A stretch of 64,000 nucleotides of DNA, taken from assembly GCA_036768485.1 (NCBI GenBank), contig JAVLUZ010000145.1, forward strand, positions 2,844,756 to 2,908,755, given 5' to 3'. A program made the translations under genes and the position numbers. Under the pieces are notes generated by a model. That model was not told the DNA's origin and ran no database searches. It worked only from the letters and a program-made list of their open reading frames with translations. Origin of the DNA: Mermis nigrescens (Eukaryota; Nematoda; Enoplea; Mermithida; Mermithidae). Positions 37,101 to 52,100 of this stretch are shown here, piece after piece (positions within the stretch are counted from its first letter, which is position 1; each line of letters starts with the position of its first letter).

Positions 37101-40100
37101 CGGTGACGGACGATGAAGAATTTTGCAGAAAGGTACGCAATACAGAGTGATGTACGCAGCACTGATTGAGGAGTTTTTAAACATTTCGAATTGATTTATA
37201 AAAAAACCTGTAAAAATGCTATTGAAGTTTTTCAGATGACTTAATATATAAATAATAATTAATAGACAGTGCTCAGCTTGCATAAATATTAATTTTAATG
37301 TTGGCTCGCCTAAATATAGAACGACATTCACGTGCGCGCTTCCTTCTTGTTGGCGCTATTAATAGCTAAATTGCGCCATCCGCATCGCCAGATTAACGGG
37401 ATGATACAAATTAATGGCGTATAATATTAAAAAAGAGCACCATCTATTATAATTCTGAGGGTGATAGCGCGTCATCTTTCATGGCGACCACTGTATAAAG
37501 CAATTTTGGCCGAAAAATCATTACACTAGCTATATAGTCTTTCTGAGCTCAGAAATGCTTTTTAGTTGTCTTTTTTGGAGCTTCAAAAGGATGTATAGGT
37601 CGCTATTTCTCGACTTCAAAGGGGATTAATAGCTATTCTTAGTCCAAAAAGGCTGTATAGCTGGTTTTCTGACACCGAAAAGGCTATATAGCTAATTTTC
37701 TGAGCCCAAAAGGACTATAGAGCTGTTTTTACGAAGCACATAGCTATCTAGCCATTTTTGGTTTTCAACCCCCCCAACCCTCTGATTGTTTGACCTTGCG
37801 CACCTTTGCTTTTGACTACATTACATATATGAAGTGTTTTCTTACTAGCGCGGCGCCAAGGAGACCAGTCCTGTTCTAATAAGATTTTTCGTACATTAGC
37901 ACCATGCGTAAAGGCCTTTTTGGATGAGAGAGTAGAAATTTAAACATTTGTATGGCATTATCAAAGGAATTTTTCAAAAACTTTTCGGCGCTTCTCGCCG
38001 AATCTGGTAGAAATGTATTATTTCCGTTTTCCCATGACATTTTTTTGCAGAACGGGGATCCTTGTTTATATGGCGCTTGGCGCCACACATGCACATAGGG
38101 GGGTGAGGGGGTTATTACCCCCTGAGGGGTCAGCTAGACCGGTACTGTCCAGCGATTTTGAGCAAACAGGTCTTGTTCTGCATCATTTTTGACATCAAAA
38201 TCAGTAAAAATGTCAAAATTTTTCCGGCGCTTCGCGCCAGATAGGCGCCCAAAATTTTTAAATTTTTGCATTTTTTAGTGTCAAAAGTTATATAATGCAG
38301 TCAAAATGGACTAAAAATGCGTTTAAAATGTGTTATTAACACGAAAAAACGTTTTATAGGCTATTTTGACCATTTTTATCATTAAAACAGCAAAAAAATC
38401 GTGAACGTTAAATTAACTGTCTTAGATTTTTGTCATTTCACTGCCCCCCCTGCCGACCCTGACCTTGTGCACCTATGCTTGGCGCCAGATCAATACGTTT
38501 TCATATATACATATAATGCTTGTCTTCTAAACAGCCCAACTTTGTGCTAGACATTGAGAAAATGCCAAAATTTTCGGCGCTCTGCGCACGCTTTTTTTGT
38601 ATTCGGAAAAGATTTTTACTGATGTACAAAGACTTTTCGGGACCGTCTTTGTACACGCACAAAGATTTTCGGAAATACAAAAACTGTAAAAAGGTGTAAA
38701 ATTCCCAAAAATTTTCTGCGCTTCACACACGAAATGAGTAATTGTTTGTCCTATATTTTTAAAATGGCAGAATTTGCGTTTAGAATATAAAAATGTCAAA
38801 TTTTTCGACGCTTCGCGCCGTTTTGAGACAATTTTTAGTAATTTTTGGCGTCAGAAACCCAGAAATCAGCTAAACTACACCACCAATGGTCGAAAAACCT
38901 GTTTTACCACATTAAAATTGCTACTGTACCATAATAATAATACTAATACTAATACTGATACTTTATTCGGAAAAACGTAAAAACACAAGGGTAAAACAAA
39001 GTCGAAAGAAAAATAAATCAGCATAGTGTAAAATGCGAAATGTCCTGGACAAATTTGAAACAATTTGAAAATTTTACAACAAATTTGCATGTACGAGTGT
39101 ACAGACTTTTGGGAACCATCTTTGTACATGTACAAACGGACCTTGTACCAAAAAAACACTGGCTCTGCGTCTAATTATTGAGTTTGTGTATTGTATTTTG
39201 CAATACACAAAAGCTGAGTGCAAAGACGATTGAAAGAAATCACTCAAGTCTAGCATGGACCATACAATGAGAAATCAGTGTGTACATACACAGAGCTTTT
39301 TAATCAGAGTCTAAACAATAAAATTTTGAAGATAAAAAATAGGGTCATTCCTAAACGGTGATTTAATATAGTTAAGGAACTAATAGCAGTTCCGGAGTTT
39401 TTCAGATATTAAAATTTATGAGCCTAAGTGCCTTAACTCTCGATCACCTAAGCTTGCAATCTCTAAGTTTGACCTTTGACGCTCTGATGAAAGTAACGCG
39501 TGAAAACGCTCTGCTCTGGCTTTGTGCTGAGTAATACGATAACAAGTTGAATCTGCAGAATTTTCTCAGTTGCTCAATTTAACATTATAAGCATGATTGC
39601 TTTGATTCTCGCTCACTATGAAGCTAACATGTGAAGATAGTATGCTCTGGTCCGAAATGGGACGTTTTAGGGCCGCCGTTTCGGCGCCACACTCTTTGTA
39701 ATATTATTGATTATTTGCATTTCATTCATGATTAAAGTATAATACAGATTCTGAAAGTCCATTCAATTCTCTACGTGATGGTATAAATTATTTTCAGAAT
39801 ATCTTCGAATTTAGTGAGATAATTAAATGTGTCTAAAAATACACTGGATTTTTTACAGTTTTTCAGTCGTACACAAATGAATACTCATCGAATCGGAAAG
39901 AACAATATGCTATTTTGTAGCTCGTTGAACCCGCTTTCTGAATATATACTTTTATTCTGAAATAGCTTTAAAATTGATTCAATTAGAATAATTTATAGGC
40001 TAGTTGGCGCCATAACGTCGTAGACCTGCTCTCGGCCTGATTCTGAGTTTACAATAACAGATAGAATTTTCGGAGTTTTGTATTTGAACTTAATCTAAAT

Positions 40101-43100
40101 TTATTAGCTCGAGTGCTTCCATAGATGCGCAAAGTCAGGGTCGGCAGGGTGGGGAAGTGTAAAGTCCCAGATATCTTGCTGTTATCCTCGAACAAATGAT
40201 GCAACCTGCCGTGAGCTCAAAATGGCCGGACAGTATATACATAATTGTCTGGCTGACCCTTTAGGGGGTAATACTCAGACCTGGGCGGGGGATGGGGTTC
40301 GGGGGGTATGCACCCCCGAGAAACCAAAATATTCCCTCCAGAAACCAAAATACCCCCAGAATTCAATTTTTGAAATTTTCATTGTTTTTTTTCGCAATTT
40401 TTTGATGTCAAATGGATAATGACAAACGTTGAAAAATGGTGTTTTTTAGCCATACCAACATTTTTAAGCACCCCCAGAATTTTGGTGCTGCCCACGTACG
40501 GTAATACTCCCTCTCACTCCATCCCTATGATGACCTCATATTTTTGGACAAAAAAACAGCGGTCATTGACCTTTAGTTATTGAATCCCGAATCCCGCTGT
40601 CGCTTTTTTGATCGCAACGTCGTTTTATTTTGTAGCCGCCTGCGCTTTTATTGCCAAATTGTGTATAAAATAAGAATATTTTTTAGAAAAAATGAAAAAA
40701 TAAGAATATTTCTTTAAAAAATAAAAAATACAAAAATTCTTAAATTTTGTGATATGAAGATGGCTTTATCGGAATGGAAGAAGGTCGATTCACTGTTCGT
40801 AAATTATTGCAAGTCCGATCTGGCGACGTACGAATGCGACAAGGAAGAAACGATCGAAAAGGCGGTCGAGTGCTTGAAAGAGCGCAAATCCGAATTGAAT
40901 AGCGCTTGCAGAAAATACATATTCGGTCGCGAGGTTATTATTACTAAATTAAATGATTAATTAATTAAATTATTTCGGCAAATATTGAATAAATTCATAT
41001 TACTCACTAAATCCTTAACTTCAAATCTACAGTATGGCTGATTGGTTTGTGCCATTTATTTCAAGATATTATTAAACTTGGCTTAAACGGGAGTTAAGGT
41101 TTGGTTCTTTTAAGTTGGTTATCGGCGTACACGCGCAGCATGGGAATTTTGGGGGTGGGTTCAATTTTGAACTTCCTTTTTGGGCCCAAAAATAGTGGGT
41201 ACGCGTCAAAAAACATCGCTTCTAGGCTTTTCTTACGATGATCTTTCTTGAGCATAAAAACCTTAAAAATTCGAAAATATCAAAAAAGCTGGAAAAAAAT
41301 TGAAATATATGTAGTCAAAACATGAGTATGTGGCGCGAATCGCCGAAAATTTGACACTTTCGGACATATAGATAGCTAAAAATGTTTTAAAAAAGCACGT
41401 TTTCTGCGATTTTTCAGGAAATTTTAGGAAACCTGAAAAATCGCGAATGCTAGGGGAGGGGGTGAAAAACTTTTTGGGGGAAGGGGGGATGAAACTCCCT
41501 AACCTCGACCCCCCCCCCGAGATCATGTACGGTTTTCAGGTTAATGTTTCGTTCATTTTACAGTCAGATTTGCATCTATTGTGTGTAAAATATTGGAACA
41601 TTATCGAATCTATATGTATGTATGTATGTATACATACTTGTGTGTAAAGGAAGATTGTTTTGTAAAATCATAAGAAAAATTGGATACTAAAACATTTGAG
41701 AAAATCCTAAAAAAATAGTATTTTTGACGAGAATCCTAATAAGACTACTCGTTTTTTTAAAGAATTCAGAATACTGCTATATATGAGAAGCCAATGCAAA
41801 ATATTATCTGGCTGATGTGTAAAAGATCATTCATCTATTCAGAATGTGAACTGGGAATAGGTCAGGCGGGACTGATATAAAAAAGTTTCGAAAATTTAAT
41901 GCATAGTCTGAACCAGAGATAGCCTAAACTAGAACTAAACTCAGATTACTTAAGATGAAGGAGGATTTAATTCAAAATAAATCATTATCAAGATTCTTTT
42001 TTGTAATTCTAGTTACACTTGGTACACTCGTGCAACTTCAGAAGTTATTTTTCTCTGCACTGGTCTCCGTATTTTGAACTAAAAAAATGATTAGTTTTGT
42101 TTTATTGTTATAATGGTTTTTTATTCAAAGGTGAGAAAGTTCCTAAACACGAACATTTTGTTTTTGATTAAAATCACAAAAAAATAAAGGGGGAAAAAGT
42201 TCTTCAAAATTTGACCCGATTCAAGTTTTCATTTTTTCATATTTTTAGGCATTTATTTATTTAAGAGGTTTGAGATTGTTTTATGACCACTATTTATTAT
42301 TTAATATTATTAATTTAATAATACTAATTATTATTATTATTATTATTATTATATTATTTTTATGTACATTATAATTAAATTATTAATTAGTTATTTATTT
42401 ATTTTCATTTAGAAGCTCGAATTCGGCGACAATTCGTTCGATGTAACTTTGAATCGGGCTTGCTCGCACGAAATCCGGCAATTCTGCTCGTCGGAGGATA
42501 AGTCGCACGTTTTGCGTTGCTTAATGGAGCACAAAAATGACCCGGAAATGTCGTTGGACTGCTTGCAAGTGGTGCAAAAACGACAAAGAGAGCAGGCGTT
42601 TGGTGAACATTTATTATACTAATTTAGTTGTGATAATAATTTAGTTTAATAATTTAGTTTACATAATTTAGTTTAATAATTTAGTAATTTAATAACTTAA
42701 TTCAATAATTATTAAATTTAACAATTTAATAATTTAGTCATAATAATTTAGCTTTACACTTACTCGTTATTTTGAAAATTCAAATTTTGGGGTATTTGAC
42801 TTTTTTAGTCGTTAGGCGCCCGATTTTGCGTCAGGCTTGTTTGAATCTATCTTTTTTTCAATAAATATTAATCGAATATCTATATGGATTAAGTGCTGAA
42901 AGGATTTACAACAATAAGACTGAGGTTTACACTGCGGATAAATTTGTGTGTCTTTGGAAATTTTTTTCATTCGCAATTGTGGATATTATCAGTATGCGTT
43001 TTTTAAATATTTATTTATATAGGTAGAAAAATATTTTTTTAATTTAGACTTATTGAATATTTTTACATTTACATATTTATTATTTTAAATGTTCTACTTT

Positions 43101-46100
43101 GAATGTCAAATTTTGCCTGACTCTTTTTACTACACAGTTCGATACGTATGTGTTTCCCGTTTCAGAACATTAAATATTATGCCTTTTGCCCTTACTTTTA
43201 ACGGCTCTACATTTTGGATGGGGGGTAGTCGAATCATCCGTTTTTTAAAAAGGGGTTCGTGATCTATGACCCCTTTTTCAATAAAACTGGCAAAAATTAC
43301 CTGAAAATAGCTTGAAAACATAATTTTTGCCCAAAAGCAAATAAATCTCGGTTTTTGCAGTTTTTTGAGTGATGAGGATCATCCTTAAGAGCATACGTGT
43401 TACAGCTAGAAATTTGGGGTCCCTGCCATTTTTAGGGGGGGGGTTAGTGACCTTTAATTTTCGGCCAAAAACGGCCCCCAACTCATGCCGGCATGAGGAT
43501 CGGGCAGACTGTGGGCATGGGGGTCTGGCAGCCTGAGAATCTGACAGTATTATGACAAAATCTTTTATAATTCTCTTCATAATGTAATGGTAGGTTTAAA
43601 CTTTAAGTTTCTCTTGGTTTACAACTCTCGCTTAGCAAGCTCATTTTTCAAAAATGATTTCTTTAGCATGCGTTTTTGGATATTTCTCTGTTTTACACCA
43701 GTCAGGCCCACAGGATTGAGCTGCTGCTCCTTTATGATTCCCCAGACTCCTCTGCTACATTTATACGGTGGACTCAATATTACCTAGAATAAGGAAATCG
43801 TTGTTCTATTAGTAGGCAAATCTTTAGGAAAAAAATTTTTCAAATTTTTTTATTCAAAAAATATACATTTTTTATATTTTTATTTCGATTTTTTTGGCAA
43901 TGGTCTAAAATACGGTTTGTTCGCTCAGATATACGTCTGCAGCCCGTACTGTATCAGCAATGCTTGTATGACATAAAAGAGCATTGCAAGTTGGAATACG
44001 GTATTTTGCAAAAGCAAATGGCGAATAAGAACGAGGAAGAGATGCAAGCGCGAGTTATAACGTGCCTTCGAAAAACTCTGATTGGAAAGGTACGCTTTTG
44101 GCTGAAAATCCAGCTAATCCTATAATTTTAATGTTTTGCAAATACGTCTAATATGTTTCGTAGATTTTTCTTTAGTTTTACTTCGGTTTTTTGGAATGTT
44201 TATGTAACCCATTTAAATAATGTGAAACATTGAATATAGTGCTCGCCATGAAACATGACGCACTATAATCGTCAGATTTATATTAGATGATGCGTCGCGA
44301 GCGCCGCGTTTCGTCTATAATGCCCTATCATCTCTTTTTTATTATTATAGGATATTTATCTGTATCATGCCGTTAATCTGGCGATGCGGACGGCGCAATT
44401 TTTAGCTATTAATAGCATCAACAAGAAGGAAGCGCGCATGTGAACGCCGGAAGCGCGCACGTGCCTGAATATAGAACGGCATTCACGTGCGCGCACTCGC
44501 CTGAATATAGAAAGGCATTCACGTGCGCGCTTCCGGCATTCACGTGCGCGCTTCCCTCTTGTTGGTGCTATTAATAGCTAAATTGCGCTGTCCGCATCGC
44601 CAGATTAACGTCATGATACAGATAAACATCCTAAAGTAATAAAAAAGAGATGATAGCGCATTATAGACGAAACGCAGCGCTCGCGACGCATCATCTAATA
44701 TAAATCTGATGATTATAGTGCGTCATGTTTCATGGCGAGCACTGTTATTATGCATTCTTTGAAATGTTGATTATTTGGCACTGTATCGTAATATTACGAT
44801 GAAAGTGTATAAACATGTTACGTTTGTGCACGTTTAAATTGTGGATTGATCAATGTAATTAAAGATTTAAGATTAAAAATAAAATTAGGCAGATTAAGAT
44901 AGAGTAATCAATTAATTTACATATAATTAATCAAAGTATATGTCCTTCAAAAAACACGTCATACATATATATGTACGTAAAGTGGGAGGCGTTAATTCCT
45001 TAATTGTCTTTTAATTTATTTTGCAGCCTTTTCTAAATTTACGATTATACTTTATAATTATTATATGGATCAATTACTTGATTAGTTTTTATTTTAATCT
45101 TGAATTATTCTCAATTTTTTTAAATTTTATTTTTAAATCATAAAACAATTTAGGATAAATATGTTTTGTCAATTAATTATTCATTTTTTCAATTTTTTTC
45201 TATTACTGTACGTACGCATTACTTGTATATATGTAATTGTCGCATGTGCAATGGCCCGTAGCCAGGATTTTATTTCGGAGGTGGGCAAAAAATTTTGAAA
45301 GTCAAATATCTCGAGAACTATTAGAGGGTAGCCAAAAATAATGACATTTTTGAACGTTTCTCAACGAGGTCTACACGATGGTGAAGAAAAATTTCAAAAA
45401 AATTTAAATATTTTTTACTTTATTTCATAATCATACACAAATAATATATCGCTCAAATTATCTGCTAATAAAAAATATAAAAAATAAACTATCTTAAACT
45501 AAAACTATCTTTAACTGTCTGTCCAGTCCGTAAACAATTTCTTAACTTTTCGTATTTGTACTCGAATCTTTGCGCTCTACAAAGAAAAACAAGGAGAAAA
45601 TTAGTGATTCGGTTGGAAGCGCCGGAAAAATTTGACATTCTCTTCATCTCTAACTGAAATTTGGACGGTTTAAAAGACAAAAATTATACAGAAATAATTA
45701 CTCCGGCGCCAAGCGCCGCAAAATTTCGCGTTTACTAGCTCAAAAGTACGCAAAAAACCTGTTTTGGCGACCTTCTGAATAAACTTCGAGAATTTTTCAT
45801 TCCTTTCTTGGGGAGTACCCTTGTGAATAACAAAAATTTTGTTGGTTAAAGTGGGGCAACTGCCTCCCTTCTCCTTGGCTACGGGTCAGCATTCGCTTAT
45901 TCTTAGAGGTTGACTCGGCAGTGTCATCTCGCTTTTTATTTCAAAGCGTTTATTGAGTTTTTTCAAGATTTTAAATCATATTTCCTAGTTTCATTTTATA
46001 TATGCTGCCAAAACGTACAGTACGTATGAATTTTAGAACGTTTTGCGACCCAATTGCGAACACGAAATCAAAGCGATAATCCTAGAATCGGAAATCGATC

Positions 46101-49100
46101 CACAACTCGATCCATCGTTTTATTCGGCGTGTAAAGCGGATATTACCAAATTATGCCAGCAGCCCCTTTTGGGGGCCACGGTCACGCGGCCATTATGGAA
46201 TGCATGAAAATTGAATACAAAAACAATCGTATAGCAAACACGGAATGTCACAACGTGAGTACCTACATTACAAACTTGAGTGTACACAGGACATAAAAAA
46301 ATTAATTAAGCTTACAATCAGTACCACACCTGGGCAATGCCCCATATCGGCCGATCACCAGGACGGGCTGAACCAAAAGTTGGAAGGGGCAAAGGGGTAA
46401 CTTGGACGGGGCTATGTTTTGTACAGGGAGAAAATTTTAGAGATGATTTAAGGAAGTGCTAGATACAGCATATCATGATCAGTGTGCAAAACATGCACAG
46501 GCACCATCTTATTACACTGTTCAACACCTTTTTCTATGACCCACCTTTTCTCAGTGACTGACCCACTGATTTAGCTGAACGACCCACCTTTTTCAGGCAC
46601 GGACCCACCTTTTTTCCAGGGACAGACCCACTTTTTTCAGGGAAAGACCCACTTTTTTCAGAGTCTAGGGACCCACCCACACTTTTGGCTGGAAGTTGGA
46701 CGGGGCGAACCATCAGCCATTGCCCAGGCATGCTCAGTACACCAGTTAAGAACACAGGTGGACGTAAGGTTGGGGTATGAACGTTTAGACTACATGTAGG
46801 CATGGGGTCTGTACCCCCCCCCCCCCCCACCTGAGAATTTAGTGGACCCGTCCGAAAAATTGATATACATACCTCTATACTTTAATTATTGCTGCTGTTT
46901 TCAGCGGTTTTGTCCCATCGGATCCCTCCCCATAATTTTACTGTTTCCATCTATGTTTTAGACTCCTGCTGAGATTCCAAAATACGCTCGCAGATTAATG
47001 TAGACACAAAATTAAATTTCTGGAATTTTTGGCGATTTTTCGGAAATGCATCCCATCGAAACCCTAGCAATTTCTTCTTTGCCTGCGTGTGTGCTAAAGA
47101 CCATAGGTGGGCAGCGCAAGATTTTTTCAGGAGGTCAAAAAATAGTCTTAAAAATAGTGGTATGGCGGAAAAACACCATTTTCAACTTATTTTCAACGTT
47201 TCTCATCGAGTACTATCGATTGGCATCAAAAGATTGCGAAAGAAACGAAAAAAAATTTTCAAAAATTGAATTCTGGGGGTATTTCGATTTCTGGGGGTAT
47301 TCGGCCTTCTCCGGGGGGTGTATACCCCAACGCCCACGTGTGGTATAGACCCGAGTTGTATATTTACGCATTTCTGTTTTTTTACGATTTTTTGATGCCA
47401 ATAAATAGAGTTCACGGAAAATTGTTCTCTTGACCCTATTATCAATTTTCAGCACTTTTTTACTTTTTAGAATTTTAGGCCCCCAGGCGTTGATTTGAGT
47501 GAGACCCTCCATTATAAAGCGCTGTCCGTGCATGCATTGCACTCCTGACTTCGATTCGTGGGCAAAAAATTTCTTTTTTTGTCTCATTTTTACATGTTTT
47601 TACCATTTTTTAGCCCAAAATGAAGCTTGCTTCCATCATCACCGGTGGAGCTTTATAGTTTCAAAGATTTTTTCCTGAAAACTTCGTAGTAAATGTGCTG
47701 TTTTGAGCGTTTTAGCTGATCTTTTGACTCAAAAAGAGTCAAATTTTTGGCGCTTCGCACCATTTACTCATTTTTTGACTATCTTTTGTTCAATTTACTC
47801 AAATTTGTTCAACGTTTTTTCAAAAATTTTTCAAATTAGAAAAATGAAAAATCGTCAGAAACGCCTAAGAATGATGTTTTTGACGCGTGTCTACCGTTTT
47901 TGAGCCCAAAAAAGCAATGTAGAAAATTTTTTTGTGCTTTCTCCTCTTCCCACCCCAGAATCCTGATGTTTTGCAAGTGTGGTTGGTAATCATATCAAAA
48001 ATAATCTTAATCCGCAGTTTGCGCTGAATTTCAAAAAAATTTCAGACTTATTTACATTTGTTTTTTTTTTATCTTGGGCTTAGGCTTATTTTTCCTTTTC
48101 TTCTGGCTAGTGATCGACCGGAGATCCGGCTGCGGCAAATCCGGCCATTTTTTCACTCGGTGCTCCGGCCGGAGGACATCCAAAAATCGGCCGGAGGCCG
48201 GAGAATTTTTATCGTTTTTTGCATAGTGGCCGAACGTATTAATTGCTGACATTATGCTTACTAAATTTAGTCAAAGTACAATACAATAGCAGAAAAAGGA
48301 AATAGCACCAAATAAAGTGTCTATCACCACCACAATCGTAAATTATTCATTTTTAGGAGGAAAGAAAATTGCTCTATTGATTGATTTATGCAATCGCTGT
48401 CAAAATCGCTGCAGTAAATCCTGATAACACTGGAACTCACAGAGTAGCATAAGATGCAGTCTGGCCTGCACTGCACATGCTATGCTGATTTTCCAGATAA
48501 TGTTGCTGTCCATTCTGTATGTCATATTTGCAGTTCACTGAGCATCAGGGGCGGATTTAAGGGGGTTTGGGGAGGAGGCGGCCGCCTTCCCCTTATATGC
48601 AATTTGCAATGATTTTTGGCCGTCAGTGACCATAATTTCTCGAATTTTTCCGGCGCTACGCGCAGAATGATAACTATTAATGACATTTATTTACTTTCTT
48701 GGCGACCTGGAAGCACTGTTTTTTTATATTCGGCAAAGATTTTTCCCGATGTAAAATGACTTTTTGGGACCGTCTTTGTACATGTACAAAGATTTCTGGG
48801 AAGACATAAACTGCTAAAAAGTCTAAAATTCGCAAAATTCTTCGGCGCTTCGCGCCGAAATGAGTAATTTTGTGTCCTATATTTTTTATAATAGCAGAAA
48901 TCCGCATTTGGAAAGGGGAAATGTCAAAATTTCGGCGCTTCGGCGCCGTTTTAAGACGATTCTTAATGATTCTTGATGAGTTTTGCCCTCACAAACCCAG
49001 AAAATAGCTAAAATACACTACGAAAGGTCAAACAACTCTGTTTTTACCCAGGCACGTAAGCTGACCCTCCTATTTTGGGGTTGACCAACACTAATTTTGG

Positions 49101-52100
49101 GGTCTAAGCCAAAAATAGCACAAGATAACGTGTGAAAAAACCTATTTTTCCGGTTTTCTCGAATTTCGGGGGGGTCCGGATTGTACGTGGGCAGCAAGAA
49201 ATTTCTGGAGGTGCAAGATTTTTTTGAAGGTCAAAAAAATGGCCTTAAAATGGTGGTATGGTGATAAAAACACCATTTTCGACGTTTCTCGTCAAGTACT
49301 ATCCCATTGGCATCAAAAAATTGCGAAAAAAAACGAAAAAATTTTCAAAAATTGAATTCTGGGTGGGGTATTTTGATTTCTGGGGGGGGGGTATTTTGGT
49401 TTCTGGGGGGGTGCATACCCCAAACCCCCCCCCACGCCCAGGTGTGGTCCGGACCCCCATCTCCCCACAGCTACGTGCCTGTTTTTACCACACTAAAGTC
49501 GCTACCGTACTATATCATAGTACCCATAAATTTGTAGTGTACAAAATGTACGAAGACTTTTAGGGACCATCTTTGTACATGTACAAACGGACCTTGTACA
49601 AAATAAAACACTGCCTGGAAGCCATTTTCTGTTCATGTAGGTTTCAAAACAATTTTAACAGCAGAAACAGCAATTTTTGCAATAATTTTCGAACCTTTTG
49701 AACAATTTTCCCGCCACCGTTTTTTGAGAGACGAAATAAAGATAAAGTATATATATATATATTATTTTATACATTACATTATATTATTTTGCAGCTGTAA
49801 AGACAAGACGTCATAAGCTAGTTGAATGTAAAGTTTCGTTACTGCAGCTATTATGGATCGGCTGAAAAACGGTGGCGGGAAAAATTGTTCAAAAAGGTCC
49901 TAGTTTTCTTCTATTTTCAATTAAAAATTTCGATGTTTCTCATCAAATACTACAAATACAGGAAAGCAAGCAGTAAGTCACCCTTCTAGACGTCTATCCG
50001 CCTTAAGTTCACAAATTTTCCGGCGCTTCGCGCCAGATTTTTGTTAAAGTCAAAGAAATTTAATGATTTTTTCGCACAGAATTGTGTAAAATTTCAAAGT
50101 TTTAAGAAAAATATTGCGTAAAAAAGGGATTTTATGTATAGGTATACTATGTGAAACACCGAAAAAACGTCATTTGCGCGCGTCAAGGGCAAATTTTTGG
50201 ACTTATTTCTGACTGTTTTTGAAAAAGTTGGGTTACCGCCCCCTCAGGAAAATCCTTGATTCGCCACAGTATAGTATATGTAACGTACCTATGTACATAC
50301 GCTCACACACAATCATGCTTTAGCATCAAATATTGCCTATTGACGCTTTATTCAGGGCAGGCTATGGAGACGACAGCGTCTCAAATTGCTGCATAAATTA
50401 TCTAAAAATAGATGGGTACGATCAATGAATGTTTTTCACGTTTTATTCCTCATACACGCTCATATAATCGTGCCATTTTTGATGTAGTCTATTTTAGATA
50501 ACTAACTATGCTGGTATGCAGTTGAGATGAATGTGCAATATGGTCTAGGTCTCGGTCACAAAGATGTCCAATCTATCCACATGTGTAAAATAATATTTCT
50601 CTGGCTCCGGCCTCCGTCTCCGGCCGGAGCAACATGGTCCAATCCGGCTCCGGCCGGATCTTCGGCTCCGGCCATTTTGGCCGCTCCGGTCGATCACTAC
50701 TTCTGGCACCGAAATGTTGTCTCGAATTTCAAATAAATTTTCGGCAGTGTTCGCCAGAGATAGGAATTTTTGTCTTATAAATAGTTTTAAACGCGTAAAC
50801 ATGATTTTAAAAATTACATTCGTTTGATACGATGCATTTTTGAATGCGGTCTAACCTTTGATCATGTAAAATACGGTAAAGTTGACATTTTAAACTAGAG
50901 CAAACTCATTGGTTAAAGCAGAAAAATCACTTGTTACGACCAGTACGCACTAATGCGTTTATGCGTATTTATTTCCTGGGTTATTTCCTTCGATTCACTC
51001 TTAAATTTTCAAATTTGGGGTTTTTGGTACGCTTTGAATTTCGGCAAATAATTTACAATAAAAATTAGGACATTCATTCCATTTTCTGATCGTATATCCA
51101 AGTTGTTTTCTCTTATTCTTAGCTGGAGGAGGCTATTTTAGATTTATATTTAAATTAGCACCTCGAGAAACTAGCAAAAAAGACTATTTTAGATAGGAAA
51201 TTGAAGAAATATCTTAAAACAATGAAAAATAATGGGAAAAAGAAGATATTGTAAAAGTCGGAAGAATTTTTAAAACAGGCAAAAATTGATAAACGTCTAA
51301 AGCCCTTGTTTATGCATCCTGACTACGTCAAAAGAATTTTAGCCTTTTTCTCAACGAAATGGACCGGCATCTGAAGGAACTCTTATTCGACGTTCATTTG
51401 GACGAAACGTTGTTCGAATTGTGTCAGCTTGACATGAAAAAATATTGTTTTGATGCAGATGGGCAATGAACATAAGCCGAAGTTCTCACTCAGAAATCCG
51501 TAATTAAGTCTGGATCATTGGAAAAAATCGATACAATTGCTCAGGATCAGCATAATGAATAAATTATCGGATTGGGAAATCAGAAAGTCAGTTGAAAATC
51601 ACAAAAATCAATGAAAATGAACTATCGTAAAACATCACAAATATTGTCGAAAATAAAAATAATTAAAAATTCATTAAAAATCATTAAGAAATCACAAAAT
51701 CGTCATTGCAAAAAAATGTGGAAAGTAGTTTACTCAGAAAAACCACAAAAATTAAGAGTTATCAAAAATCATATTCGTCAGAAAAACTCAAGAATTACAT
51801 ATCAAACAAATCATCGGAATTAATCGCAAAAAATCAAAAATTTATCAACAATCAAAATCGTCGCGAAAAACATCACAAAAATTGTCGAAAATCTATGTGA
51901 ATCAAACAAATCCATGGAAATTCGTCGAAAGTTCGTTTGAAAATCGCAAAAAATCTCCGTTAAAAATTAAAAAATCATCGAAGTTCATCAAAAATTATTG
52001 AGAAATCACAAAACACATCGTCGAAAATAAAATATATCGTGGATGTAATCATCAAAAACAAAAAAATCATCAAACAAATCATAATAAAAAATCACAAATT

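Noticed and set aside
47213..47587. 124-residue minus-strand frame
   Set aside because: It falls in a TGGGCAGC-family repeat; related copies do not keep the frame.
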